A stretch of DNA of 16,771 bases, taken from Rhodospirillaceae bacterium. Its GTDB lineage: Bacteria > Pseudomonadota > Alphaproteobacteria > Dongiales > Dongiaceae. This document shows positions 7,617-13,861 of this stretch, one piece after another; within the stretch, counting starts at the first letter, position 1, and every line of letters begins with the position of its first letter. A program made the position numbers and the translations under genes. The stretch covers positions 1-16,771 of the forward strand of contig JAEUKU010000293.1 of NCBI GenBank assembly GCA_016794075.1, read 5' to 3'. A model generated the notes under the pieces. That model made no database searches, was not told where the DNA came from, and was given only the letters and a program-made list of their open reading frames with translations.

Positions 7617-7621
7617 TCCTT
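7617..7621 (-). promoter_or_regulatory. Ribosome binding site deciding the TTG start of the macro gene
   Basis: The minus strand reads AAGGA here, seven bases before a TTG at 7609-7607. The only nearby ATG in frame (7576) lacks any Shine-Dalgarno match, so the TTG is the better start. Confidence 0.55.
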
Positions 7622-7675
7622 CGGCTATGTTTGCCAGCTTGATCCTACTCCCGGCAAAGGCGCAGGCAAGACCAG

Positions 7676-8359
7676 ATGTGCGGCCGCTACAGCTTCACCC
7701 TGCCGCCCGACGCGATCCGGGAGCTGTTCCGGGTCACCACCGCCCTCAACCTGCGGCCGCGCTACAACATCGCCCCGACGCAGGAAGCGCCGGTCATCGG
7801 TGTCGACGAGGCGGGCGCCCGGGCGCTCAAGATGTATCGCTGGGGCCTGGTGCCGCGCTGGAGCAAAGCGCTGTCAGGCAGCGCGCCGATGATCAACGCG
7901 CGGGCCGAGAGCATCGCCGAGAAGCCGGCGTTCCGCGACGCCTTCCGCAAGCGCCGCTGCCTGGTGCCGGCCGACGGCTTTTACGAATGGCTGAAGGACA
8001 AGAGCGCGGGTGATCGCCGGCCGTGGCACATTTTCGCCAGCGATCGCCCCGCTTTCGCCTTCGCCGGCATCTGGGAGGCCTGGCGCGATCCCCAGGCGGG
8101 GCCGGATGCGGATCTCCTCCGCAGCTTCGCCATCGTCACCACCGCGGCCAACGAAAGGATCGCTGCGATCCACGACCGCATGCCGGTCATGCTGCGGCGG
8201 GAGGATGAGGATGCCTGGCTCGCCGCCGACACGGCGCCCGAACGCCTGCAGGCGATGCTCGTTCCCTACCCCTCCGACCTGACCGGGCTCCACCGCGTCG
8301 ACGCGCGGGTGAACAGCGTCCGCAACGACGATCCGGACTGCATCAGACCGGTGGATTAG
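7676..8359 (+). CDS. SRAP-domain abasic-site processing protein (YedK/HMCES family)
   Basis: This 227-residue protein is a complete SRAP domain. Family members expose Cys2 after Met removal and form a covalent link with abasic sites in single-stranded DNA, shielding replication forks. Present are MCGRY (Cys2), RPRYNIAPTQ (Asn31), WGLVPRW (56-62), NARAES (74-79), RCLVPADGFYEW (Glu104) and AIHDRMPVML (His166). These cover the known active-site Cys, Asn, Glu and His. Length is normal and there is no fusion. The ATG is fixed because Cys must be residue two. The upstream 66-base gap is shared with the divergent macro-domain gene; I looked for an alphaproteobacterial LexA site (GTTC-N7-GTTC) and did not find one. 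The E. coli gene is yedK; annotation pipelines often call the product SOS response-associated peptidase. Confidence 0.95.
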   Translation: MCGRYSFTLPPDAIRELFRVTTALNLRPRYNIAPTQEAPVIGVDEAGARALKMYRWGLVPRWSKALSGSAPMINARAESIAEKPAFRDAFRKRRCLVPADGFYEWLKDKSAGDRRPWHIFASDRPAFAFAGIWEAWRDPQAGPDADLLRSFAIVTTAANERIAAIHDRMPVMLRREDEDAWLAADTAPERLQAMLVPYPSDLTGLHRVDARVNSVRNDDPDCIRPVD

Positions 8360-8387
8360 ATCGCTTTTCCTGAACCATTTGGTCCCT

Positions 8388-8416
8388 TTGCACGGGCTCC
8401 GGCGACGGGCTAGGGT
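8388..8416 (+). promoter_or_regulatory. Candidate promoter of the FAD oxidoreductase unit
   Basis: TTGCAC (8388-8393) is followed after 17 bases by TAGGGT (8411-8416). Transcription would start near 8423, and an AGAGGGG ribosome site lies just before the ATG at 8437. The -10 match is modest, so this is a tentative call. Confidence 0.35.
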
Positions 8417-8436
8417 GCGGGCCGCAGAGGGGTTTC

Positions 8437-9774
8437 ATGGCCATCAACATCATCGACCCGACCGTGCCCGGTCAGCCGCATGTCGACAGCTACTGGGCGG
8501 CGACCGCCGGCGCCGAACTCGCCGACACACCCCCCATCAGCGCCGATTGCGATGTCGACATCGCGATCATCGGCGGCGGCTATACCGGCCTGTCAACCGC
8601 CTTGCATCTCGGCCGCAAGTTCGGCCTGACATCGCACGTGCTGGAAGCCAATCAGATCGGCTGGGGCTGCAGCGGCCGCAACGGCGGCTTCGCCACGCTC
8701 GGCATCGGCAAGACCAGCATGGAAGGGTGGATCGCCAAGTGGGGCGAGGCGGAGGCACGCCGCGTCTTCGACCAGTCGCGCGACGCCGTGCGCCTGGTGC
8801 GCCGCCTGCTCGAGGAGGAAGCGATCGACGCCGAAGCGACGCCCGACGGCAACCTCGAGCTCGCCCATCTGCCGAATCGCATGCGCGGCCTGGAGCACGA
8901 CCAGCGCTTCATGCAGACAAAGTTCGGCGTGCGCGCGCAATTGCTGGACAAGGCGGAGGTCGAGCGCAGTTTCCTCGTCAGCCGCGAATGCCACGGCGCG
9001 CTGCTCTATGAGGAAGGCTTCGCGCTCCATGCGTTGAAATACGCCCGCGGCCTCGCGCGTGTGGCGCAGAAGGCCGGCGCGAAATTGTACAGCGGCTCGC
9101 CGGTCCAGGGTTGGTCGCGCGACGGCCAACGCCACGTCCTCACGACGCCGGGCGGCAAGGTGCGCGCCCGGCAGGTGGTGATCGCCGGCAACGGCTATAC
9201 CGGCGACCGGCTGCATCCGGCGATCGACGGCCGGCTGCTGCCGGCCTTGTCCAACATCATCGTCACCCGGCCGCTCAGCGAGGCAGAGCGCAGGCAGCTC
9301 AACTGGTCGACCACGCTGCCGATCAGCGATTCCCGCAACCTGCTGTTCTACTACCGCCTGCTGCCCGACCATCGCATCCTGTTCGGCGCCCGCGGCGGCA
9401 TCGAGGACACGCCGGCCAGCCGCGACGCCCACAAGGCCTGGCTGCAGCGGCGCCTGGCCGACATGTTCCCCAGCCTCGCCGGCATCGAGGTGACGCATTT
9501 CTGGAACGGCTGGGTCTGCGTGCCCTTCGACAAGTCGCCGCATGTGAACAGCGTCGAAGACGGCAGCGTGCATTACGCGCTTGGCTATGTCGGCACCGGC
9601 GTCGCGCTCGCCACCTATTGCGGCCTGCTGCTGGCGCATCGCCTGGCCGGTGATGACAGCCTGCAGCCTTCGCCGCTGCTGGCGAAGCCGCTGCCGCGCT
9701 TTCCCTTCCCGGCTTTGCGCCGGGTGTATCAGCGCGCGATGTACGCGCTGTTCGAGTTGCAGGATCGGCGCTGA
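8437..9774 (+). CDS. FAD-dependent oxidoreductase, DAO family (PuuB-like)
   Basis: This 445-residue protein is a glycine/D-amino-acid-oxidase type flavoenzyme. The Rossmann FAD motif DIAIIGGGYTGLSTALHL is at about residues 41-58 with GGGYTG at 46-51, followed by the acidic end of the second strand (LEANQIGWGCSGRNGG). A C-terminal FAD contact GYVGTGVALATYCG begins at Gly383. An N-terminal YWAATAG segment and the GCSGRNGGF motif are typical of the gamma-glutamylputrescine oxidase-like branch, which oxidises amines or amino acids with electron transfer to oxygen or another acceptor. The substrate cannot be read from sequence. AGAGGGG precedes the ATG. An EamA transporter gene follows after five bases, so the two are almost certainly co-transcribed and may share a substrate. 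Confidence 0.9.
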   Translation: MAINIIDPTVPGQPHVDSYWAATAGAELADTPPISADCDVDIAIIGGGYTGLSTALHLGRKFGLTSHVLEANQIGWGCSGRNGGFATLGIGKTSMEGWIAKWGEAEARRVFDQSRDAVRLVRRLLEEEAIDAEATPDGNLELAHLPNRMRGLEHDQRFMQTKFGVRAQLLDKAEVERSFLVSRECHGALLYEEGFALHALKYARGLARVAQKAGAKLYSGSPVQGWSRDGQRHVLTTPGGKVRARQVVIAGNGYTGDRLHPAIDGRLLPALSNIIVTRPLSEAERRQLNWSTTLPISDSRNLLFYYRLLPDHRILFGARGGIEDTPASRDAHKAWLQRRLADMFPSLAGIEVTHFWNGWVCVPFDKSPHVNSVEDGSVHYALGYVGTGVALATYCGLLLAHRLAGDDSLQPSPLLAKPLPRFPFPALRRVYQRAMYALFELQDRR

Positions 9775-9779
9775 GCACC

Positions 9780-10742
9780 ATGGCGAGCGACGAGACCAAG
9801 GCGCCGGCAGCGGCTCCCGCTTCCTCCTTCGCCAAGCTGATCGTCGGACCGCTGGCCCTGCTGGCGATGGGTAGCATCTGGGGCCTGGGCTTCGCGCTCT
9901 CCAAGGTTGCCGGCGAGGCTGGCGCCCACCCGGTCGGCCTCATCATCTGGGAAACTTTGGGCAGCGGTGCCCTGCTGCTGATGGTCTGCGCGATGCTCGG
10001 CCGCTATCCGCGGCCGAACCGGGTCTATCTACGCAACTACCTGGTCAACGGCCTGCTCGGCTTCACCATTCCCGGCCCGATCCTGTTCTGGGCGGCGCCG
10101 CATCTGCCGGTCGCGGTCCTCACGCTGATGATCCCGATGGCGCCGCTGCTGACCTATGTGCTGATCCTGTTCTCGCGCACCGAGCGCTTCGATCCGGTGC
10201 GGGCGCTCGGCGTCATCGCCGGTTTCGTCGGCGTCGGCTGCATCGTGCTGCCCGAGGGCAGCCTGCCCGAGCCGGGCCAGGTCGGCTGGGTGCTGCTGGC
10301 GCTCGGCGCCGCGTCGTTCTATGCGCTGCAGAACCTCTACATCGCCTTGCACTCGCCGCCCGATTCCGACGTGCTGACCCAGACCACCGGCATGCTGCTG
10401 CTGGGCGGCCTCACCGCCCTGCCGCTCGCCGCCGGCATGGATGGCTTCCTGTGGCCGACCTTTCCGATGACCATCCCGGTGCAGGCGGCCGCGGTCATGC
10501 TGGTGATCAATGCCGGCATGATGATGCTGTTCGTCTGGGTGGTGCGCACGGTCGGCCCCGTCTTCGCCTCGATGACCGCCAACGTCATCACCTTGGCCGG
10601 CGTGTTCTGGGGCTGGGTCATCTTCCAGGAGACGGCGAGCGGCTGGATCTGGGCCGCCATCGCCGCCATGGCCCTCGGCGTCGCGCTGGTCACGTTGCGG
10701 CGTCCGGTGCCGATCGAACGCGGTGACCGGACGGAGAGCTGA
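9780..10742 (+). CDS. EamA/DMT-superfamily transporter
   Basis: This 320-residue inner-membrane protein has about ten hydrophobic helices arranged as two EamA repeats, typical of the drug/metabolite transporter superfamily. A short hydrophilic, Ala/Lys-rich N-terminus precedes helix 1 (GPLALLAMGSIWGLGFALSK, about 24-42). The second repeat ends with the usual VFASMTANVITLAGVFWGWVIFQE segment, in which the Glu near the helix end is a family hallmark. Members often export amino acids, amines or other metabolites. The gene starts five bases after the FAD oxidoreductase and probably relies on coupling, since its own Shine-Dalgarno is poor. A role in moving that enzyme's substrate or product is an inference from position. 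No specific substrate can be assigned. Confidence 0.92.
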   Translation: MASDETKAPAAAPASSFAKLIVGPLALLAMGSIWGLGFALSKVAGEAGAHPVGLIIWETLGSGALLLMVCAMLGRYPRPNRVYLRNYLVNGLLGFTIPGPILFWAAPHLPVAVLTLMIPMAPLLTYVLILFSRTERFDPVRALGVIAGFVGVGCIVLPEGSLPEPGQVGWVLLALGAASFYALQNLYIALHSPPDSDVLTQTTGMLLLGGLTALPLAAGMDGFLWPTFPMTIPVQAAAVMLVINAGMMMLFVWVVRTVGPVFASMTANVITLAGVFWGWVIFQETASGWIWAAIAAMALGVALVTLRRPVPIERGDRTES

Positions 10743-10823
10743 CCGCGCCGCGCCGGATGGCGCCCTTGCCCGCCGCGCCGATCGCGGGCACCTTGTCAAA
10801 GCCACAGCGATGGAGCGTCGGCC

Positions 10824-11435
10824 ATGAGCCTCGACTTCCTGATCACCTCCTTCATCGTCGTCATTTCGCCCGGGACCGGCGTGCTGTTCACCCTCGCCAC
10901 CGGCCTCACCCGCGGATCGCGCGCCAGCATCGTCGCAGCCTTCGGCTGCACCCTCGGCATCGTGCCGCACATGGCGGCGGCGATCCTCGGGCTGGCGGCG
11001 CTGCTGCATACCAGCGCCCTCGCCTTCCAGACACTGAAATATCTCGGCGTCGCCTATCTGCTCTACATGGCCTGGGAGGCCTGGCGCGAGCATGGGGCGC
11101 TGAAAGTGGAAAGGCAGGCCAGCCAGCGCACGGCGCTGCAGGTGACCGTTCATGCGATCCTGATCAACATCCTCAATCCGAAGCTGTCGATCTTCTTCCT
11201 CGCCTTCCTGCCGCAATTCGTCCGCGTCGACGAAGCCGCCCCGCTGCCGCGCATGCTGGAGTTGAGCGGCGTGTTCATGCTGATGACCTTCGTGGTCTTC
11301 GTCGGCTACGGCCTGTTCGCCGCGGCGGTGCGCGACCATGTCATTTCGCGCCCCGGCATCATGACCTGGATGCGCCGCGCCTTCGCCGCCGCCTTTGTCG
11401 GGCTGGGCGCCAAACTCGCTTTTTCCGATCGCTGA
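10824..11435 (+). CDS. LysE/RhtB-family amino-acid exporter
   Basis: This 203-residue inner-membrane protein has six predicted hydrophobic helices. The family signature SPGTGVLFTLATGLTRGSR begins at residue 15, and a second conserved segment LKYLGVAYLLYMAWEAWRE follows helix 2-3, with INILNPKLSIFFLAFLPQF in the middle. LysE/RhtB proteins expel amino acids such as lysine, homoserine or threonine. GGAG lies about eleven bases before the ATG. The 81-base gap after the EamA gene contains an imperfect GC hairpin and TTGTCA, so it may have its own promoter. It lies in the same direction as the FAD oxidase and EamA genes and ends at a strong hairpin. A shared theme of amino-acid or amine handling is plausible but unproven. 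Confidence 0.93.
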   Translation: MSLDFLITSFIVVISPGTGVLFTLATGLTRGSRASIVAAFGCTLGIVPHMAAAILGLAALLHTSALAFQTLKYLGVAYLLYMAWEAWREHGALKVERQASQRTALQVTVHAILINILNPKLSIFFLAFLPQFVRVDEAAPLPRMLELSGVFMLMTFVVFVGYGLFAAAVRDHVISRPGIMTWMRRAFAAAFVGLGAKLAFSDR

Positions 11436-11444
11436 GAAAAGCAA

Positions 11445-11472
11445 ACGGCCCGCATCCTGCGATGCGGGCCGT
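11445..11472. terminator. Bidirectional hairpin terminator between convergent genes
   Basis: ACGGCCCGCATC (11445-11456) and GATGCGGGCCGT (11461-11472) form a perfect 12-base stem with a CTGC loop. On the minus strand a T-rich run (TTTGCTTTTC) follows, giving a good intrinsic terminator for the HupE gene. On the plus strand the tail is T-poor, so it is weaker there but still placed just after the LysE stop. Confidence 0.85.
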
Positions 11473-11493
11473 CCCGTTGAACTGCACGGCCGC

Positions 11494-12078
11494 TCAGGCG
11501 CCGATCAGATAGGACCCGCCGACCACCGCCATCGCCGCGCCGCCGAGGCGCAGCGGCAGGCGCATGGCCGGTGCCCGCAGCGCAGTGGCGATGCCGAAAC
11601 CGGCCGCGTGCAGCAGCGCCGTCGCCAGCACGAAGCCGGCGCCGAAGGCCGCGGGATGCGCGAAGCCCGGCAGCTCGGTGCCGTGCGCATGGCCGTGGAA
11701 CAGCGCGAACAGGCCGGCCAGCCCCATGGCCAGGGCCAGAGACAGGCGCGCACCGAAGGCGATCAGGCCGCCGATCACCAGCACCGAGCCGCCGATGCCG
11801 AGCTCGACCATCGGCAGCGGCGCGCCCGCCAGCGCCAGCATCGCACCCAGCACCATCACGCCGACGAAGGAGGCTGGCACCATCCAGCTCGCCCGGCCAC
11901 CCAGCTGCGCGCCCCAGATGCCGATCCCGAGCATGGCGAGCAGATGGTCCATTCCGAACAGCGGATGCGCGAAGCCGGCGACGAAGCCATTGCCCCCCAT
12001 CCCGGTATGCGCGAAGGCGGGCGACGCCGCGACCGCAAACGCCGCCGTGGCCGCCAGAATTCCTGGTAGATTCCTCAT
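11494..12078 (-). CDS. HupE/UreJ-family nickel/cobalt permease
   Basis: This 194-residue inner-membrane protein begins with a cleavable signal peptide (hydrophobic 7-20, cut after SPAFA at 23), so the mature form starts at HTG, as in HupE. The metal motif HPLFGMDHLLAM gives His38, Asp44 and His45. The second motif FHGHAHGTE (127-135) carries His128, His130, His132 and Glu135. Six or so helices follow. The family takes up Ni for hydrogenase or urease, and some members serve cobalt. No hydrogenase or urease gene is present here, whereas cobalt/cobalamin genes lie nearby, so cobalt is plausible by inference. Start at 12078 is supported by AGGA and a well-placed promoter upstream. It is divergent from the isochorismatase-type gene and ends at the shared hairpin. 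Confidence 0.93.
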   Translation of the reverse strand: MRNLPGILAATAAFAVAASPAFAHTGMGGNGFVAGFAHPLFGMDHLLAMLGIGIWGAQLGGRASWMVPASFVGVMVLGAMLALAGAPLPMVELGIGGSVLVIGGLIAFGARLSLALAMGLAGLFALFHGHAHGTELPGFAHPAAFGAGFVLATALLHAAGFGIATALRAPAMRLPLRLGGAAMAVVGGSYLIGA

Positions 12079-12120
12079 GATTCCTGCATCCCTTCCGTCT
12101 CGTCGTCCCGATCTGGACGC

Positions 12121-12149
12121 GTTATAGCAAAGCCGCTCCGTGAACCCAA
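12121..12149 (-). promoter_or_regulatory. Promoter of the HupE gene
   Basis: On the minus strand TTGGGT (12144-12149) and TATAAC (12121-12126, five of six consensus bases) are separated by 17 bases. Transcription would start near 12114 and leave a leader of about 36 bases with an AGGA site. This is the best-looking promoter in the window. It overlaps a possible GTG start of the divergent gene, favouring that gene's later ATG. Confidence 0.55.
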
Positions 12150-12163
12150 TCCTCGGGAAAGCC

Positions 12164-12748
12164 ATGGCCGCACAGCTGACCCTGCCCGCCCCGACCGCGC
12201 TCATCCTCGTCGACCTGCAGCGGGCCATCGACGACCCGCGCTGGGCGGCCGAGGGCCCGCGCAACAACCCGCAGGCCGAGGCGGCCGCGGCGGCGCTGCT
12301 CGGCGACTGGCGCCGCATCGGCTGGCCAATCATCCATGTGCGCCACGATTCGACCGAGCCCGATTCGACCTATCGCCCGGGCCAGCCGGGCAACGACTTC
12401 AAGCCCGGCACCGCGCCCCGCTCCGGCGAAACCATCATCGCCAAGCGGGTGAACAGCGCCTTCATCGGGACCGACCTCGACCGGCATCTGCGCGACACCG
12501 GCCAGTCGCGCCTGGTGATTCTCGGAATCATCACCAACAACTCGCTCGAGGCCACGGTGCGCAATGCCGCCAATCTTGGCTATGCCGTCCTGGTGCCGGA
12601 GGATTGCTGCTTCACCTTCGCCAAGCGCGACCTCAACGGGCGCCTGTGGCCGGCCGAGGACGTGCACGCCCTGTCGCTCGCCAATCTGCACGGGGAATAC
12701 GCGACCATCTGCACTTCTGCCGCGATCCGCGCCGCGCTCCCGCGCTAG
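12164..12748 (+). CDS. Isochorismatase-fold hydrolase with Ser in place of catalytic Cys
   Basis: This 194-residue cytoplasmic protein belongs to the isochorismatase/cysteine-hydrolase fold. The triad Asp is Asp17 in LILVDLQRA and the Lys is Lys94 in AKRVNSAFIGTDLDRHLR. The nucleophile motif, usually G-x-x-T-x-x-C-V-x-x-T-x-R, reads GIITNNSLEATVR, so the Cys position is Ser127. A nearby EDCCFTFAKRD could offer another Cys, but not at the usual place. Related proteins with this TNNS-type motif exist to my recollection, so it may mark a subfamily rather than a mutation. Substrate is unknown. The ATG at 12164 was chosen for GGGAAAG just upstream; a GTG at 12140 would add eight residues but overlaps the HupE promoter. 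Its stop shares a CTAG palindrome with the convergent cbtA stop. Confidence 0.88.
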   Translation: MAAQLTLPAPTALILVDLQRAIDDPRWAAEGPRNNPQAEAAAAALLGDWRRIGWPIIHVRHDSTEPDSTYRPGQPGNDFKPGTAPRSGETIIAKRVNSAFIGTDLDRHLRDTGQSRLVILGIITNNSLEATVRNAANLGYAVLVPEDCCFTFAKRDLNGRLWPAEDVHALSLANLHGEYATICTSAAIRAALPR

Positions 12749-13473
12749 GCTGCTGCCGCCTCGTCGGTGGCATAGCGCTTGAAGAACGCGCCGGTCAGCA
12801 TGCCGAGGACGAGCCAGAAGACAAGGCTGACGGCGATGGCGACCAGGATGAACTTCTGCTCCAGTTCCTCCGGCGCGAGGCCACCCGGCGTCTCGGGATG
12901 CGGCGCGCCGATCACATGCGGCAGCGCGATCAGCACCACGGCGATGGCATAGCCGGCGATGTTGCGCAGCCGTGCAGCGACATAAAGGCCGGCGGCGGTG
13001 GCGATGACGGTGCCGATCCACCAGATTTGTCGCTCGACCAGCGGGGCCGCTTCCGTGCCTGGCAGTTCAGGCGGCAGCCCCAGCGACGGCGCCAGCGAGA
13101 AACAGGCAAAGCCGGCGAGGCCCCACAGGATGCCGCGGCGCCAGTCAGCGCCCTTGCCGAAGAAGACGATGGCGGCAGTCAACAGGAAGGCATAGCCGAC
13201 GCCAGTGACCAAATTGGCGCCCAGCGTGTAAAGGTTGCGCTCCCAGCCATCAGCCGGCGCCCAGGCTTCAGCATCATGCGTGTGCGCGCTGCCATCCTCG
13301 TGCGTGTGCGTCGTGGTCTGGGCGGCGGGCTCGGCCGGGGCGGACGCCTCGTAGACCTCGGCGGCGAGGATGAGCGGCGCGGTACCGAGCATCTGCAGCC
13401 CCCAATTGACGACACCCGCGGCAACGCCGGCAAGCAGAGCCACCATCAGGAACACGCGCAGATATCCGAACAT
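12745..13473 (-). CDS. cbtA: CbtA family protein, predicted cobalt transporter subunit
   Basis: This 242-residue inner-membrane protein has five to six hydrophobic segments, starting with MFGYLRVFLMVALLAGVAAG. Between helices 1 and 2 is a His-rich loop with His56, His58, His64 and His66 (THTHEDG and AHTHDAE), probably for metal binding. Later helices include WWIGTVIATAAGLYVAARL and a C-terminal FWLVLGMLTGAFF. CbtA is predicted by comparative genomics to form a cobalt uptake system with the small CbtB, often under vitamin B12 control. The cbtB gene lies immediately upstream (89 bases) on the same strand, after cobB and cobA, which fits cobalt supply for cobalamin. Its stop overlaps the convergent isochorismatase-type gene by four bases. 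Transport has been inferred, not shown, for most members. Confidence 0.93.
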   Translation of the reverse strand: MFGYLRVFLMVALLAGVAAGVVNWGLQMLGTAPLILAAEVYEASAPAEPAAQTTTHTHEDGSAHTHDAEAWAPADGWERNLYTLGANLVTGVGYAFLLTAAIVFFGKGADWRRGILWGLAGFACFSLAPSLGLPPELPGTEAAPLVERQIWWIGTVIATAAGLYVAARLRNIAGYAIAVVLIALPHVIGAPHPETPGGLAPEELEQKFILVAIAVSLVFWLVLGMLTGAFFKRYATDEAAAA

Positions 13474-13562
13474 GCGATCTCGCGGCCGAAACGGCCGTGC
13501 CTCCAGTTCAAATCTCGAAAGGGCGTCTCAGCGGAGCGTGCCGCCCCGTGACGTCCCGAGGC

Positions 13563-13751
13563 TTAGTGGCAGGGGAAGTTGTTGGCGTGGCGCGCGTCAT
13601 GCGCCGCGTTGTGCAGCACGTCGGCGCCGGCGAAGCCGATGCCGTAGACGAAGACGCCGCCGAACACCGCGAGGATCATGGCCGCGGCCAAAGCGGCCGA
13701 GCGGGCGTTGAGCTTGCTGCCGGTCTGCGTGACGCTGCGAATTTGGTTCAT
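13563..13751 (-). CDS. cbtB: CbtB family protein, small predicted cobalt transporter subunit
   Basis: This 62-residue protein has one transmembrane helix (about 17-42, AALAAAMILAVFGGVFVYGIGF) and a C-terminal metal-ligand tail, VLHNAAHDARHANNFPCH, with His47, His51, His55, Cys61 and His62. The size and the terminal His-x3-His-x3-His pattern with a final Cys-His are diagnostic of CbtB. It pairs with CbtA encoded 89 bases downstream. ATG 13751 is chosen because GGTGGA lies about eight bases upstream and the helix starts as usual; a longer in-frame upstream extension would run into cobB. The 110 bases between it and the cobB stop contain two inverted repeats but no convincing cobalamin riboswitch. 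The pair is predicted to bring cobalt across the inner membrane. Confidence 0.93.
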   Translation of the reverse strand: MNQIRSVTQTGSKLNARSAALAAAMILAVFGGVFVYGIGFAGADVLHNAAHDARHANNFPCH

Positions 13752-13831
13752 CTCGGTATCCACCCCGTTTCCGGACGGCGCGGCTGGCGCGTCCCCTGCA
13801 TTGCTGGAAACTGCCCGATTTGCCCAATCCT

Positions 13832-13844
13832 GGCAAGGCTTGCC
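13832..13844. repeat. Perfect 13-base palindrome upstream of cbtB
   Basis: GGCAAG and CTTGCC flank a single central G. The site lies about 80 bases before the cbtB ATG and just after cobB. It could be an operator or part of an RNA structure. No known consensus is matched. Confidence 0.4.
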
Positions 13845-13858
13845 GGCGAAAAACCGGC
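13842..13858. repeat. Small hairpin just after cobB
   Basis: GCCGG and CCGGC form a five-base stem around a seven-base A-rich (minus strand T-rich) loop, starting four bases after the cobB stop on the minus strand. It overlaps the neighbouring palindrome, so the two folds would compete. There is no following T run, so it is a weak terminator at best. Confidence 0.35.
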
Positions 13859-13861
13859 CTT

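Noticed and set aside
7610..7675. LexA (SOS) box between macro and SRAP genes
   Set aside because: One GTTC is present, but no second GTTC at seven-base spacing.
10768..10789. GCCCGC/GCGGGC hairpin between EamA and LysE genes
   Set aside because: Six-base stem with a ten-base loop and no T run; common by chance at this GC.
12140..12163. GTG start eight codons upstream for the isochorismatase-type gene
   Set aside because: It has no ribosome site and lies in the HupE promoter; ATG 12164 is better.
13483..13497. CGGCCG-AAA-CGGCCG inverted repeat before cbtA
   Set aside because: Short self-palindromic GC words recur by chance; no T tail and no known operator match.
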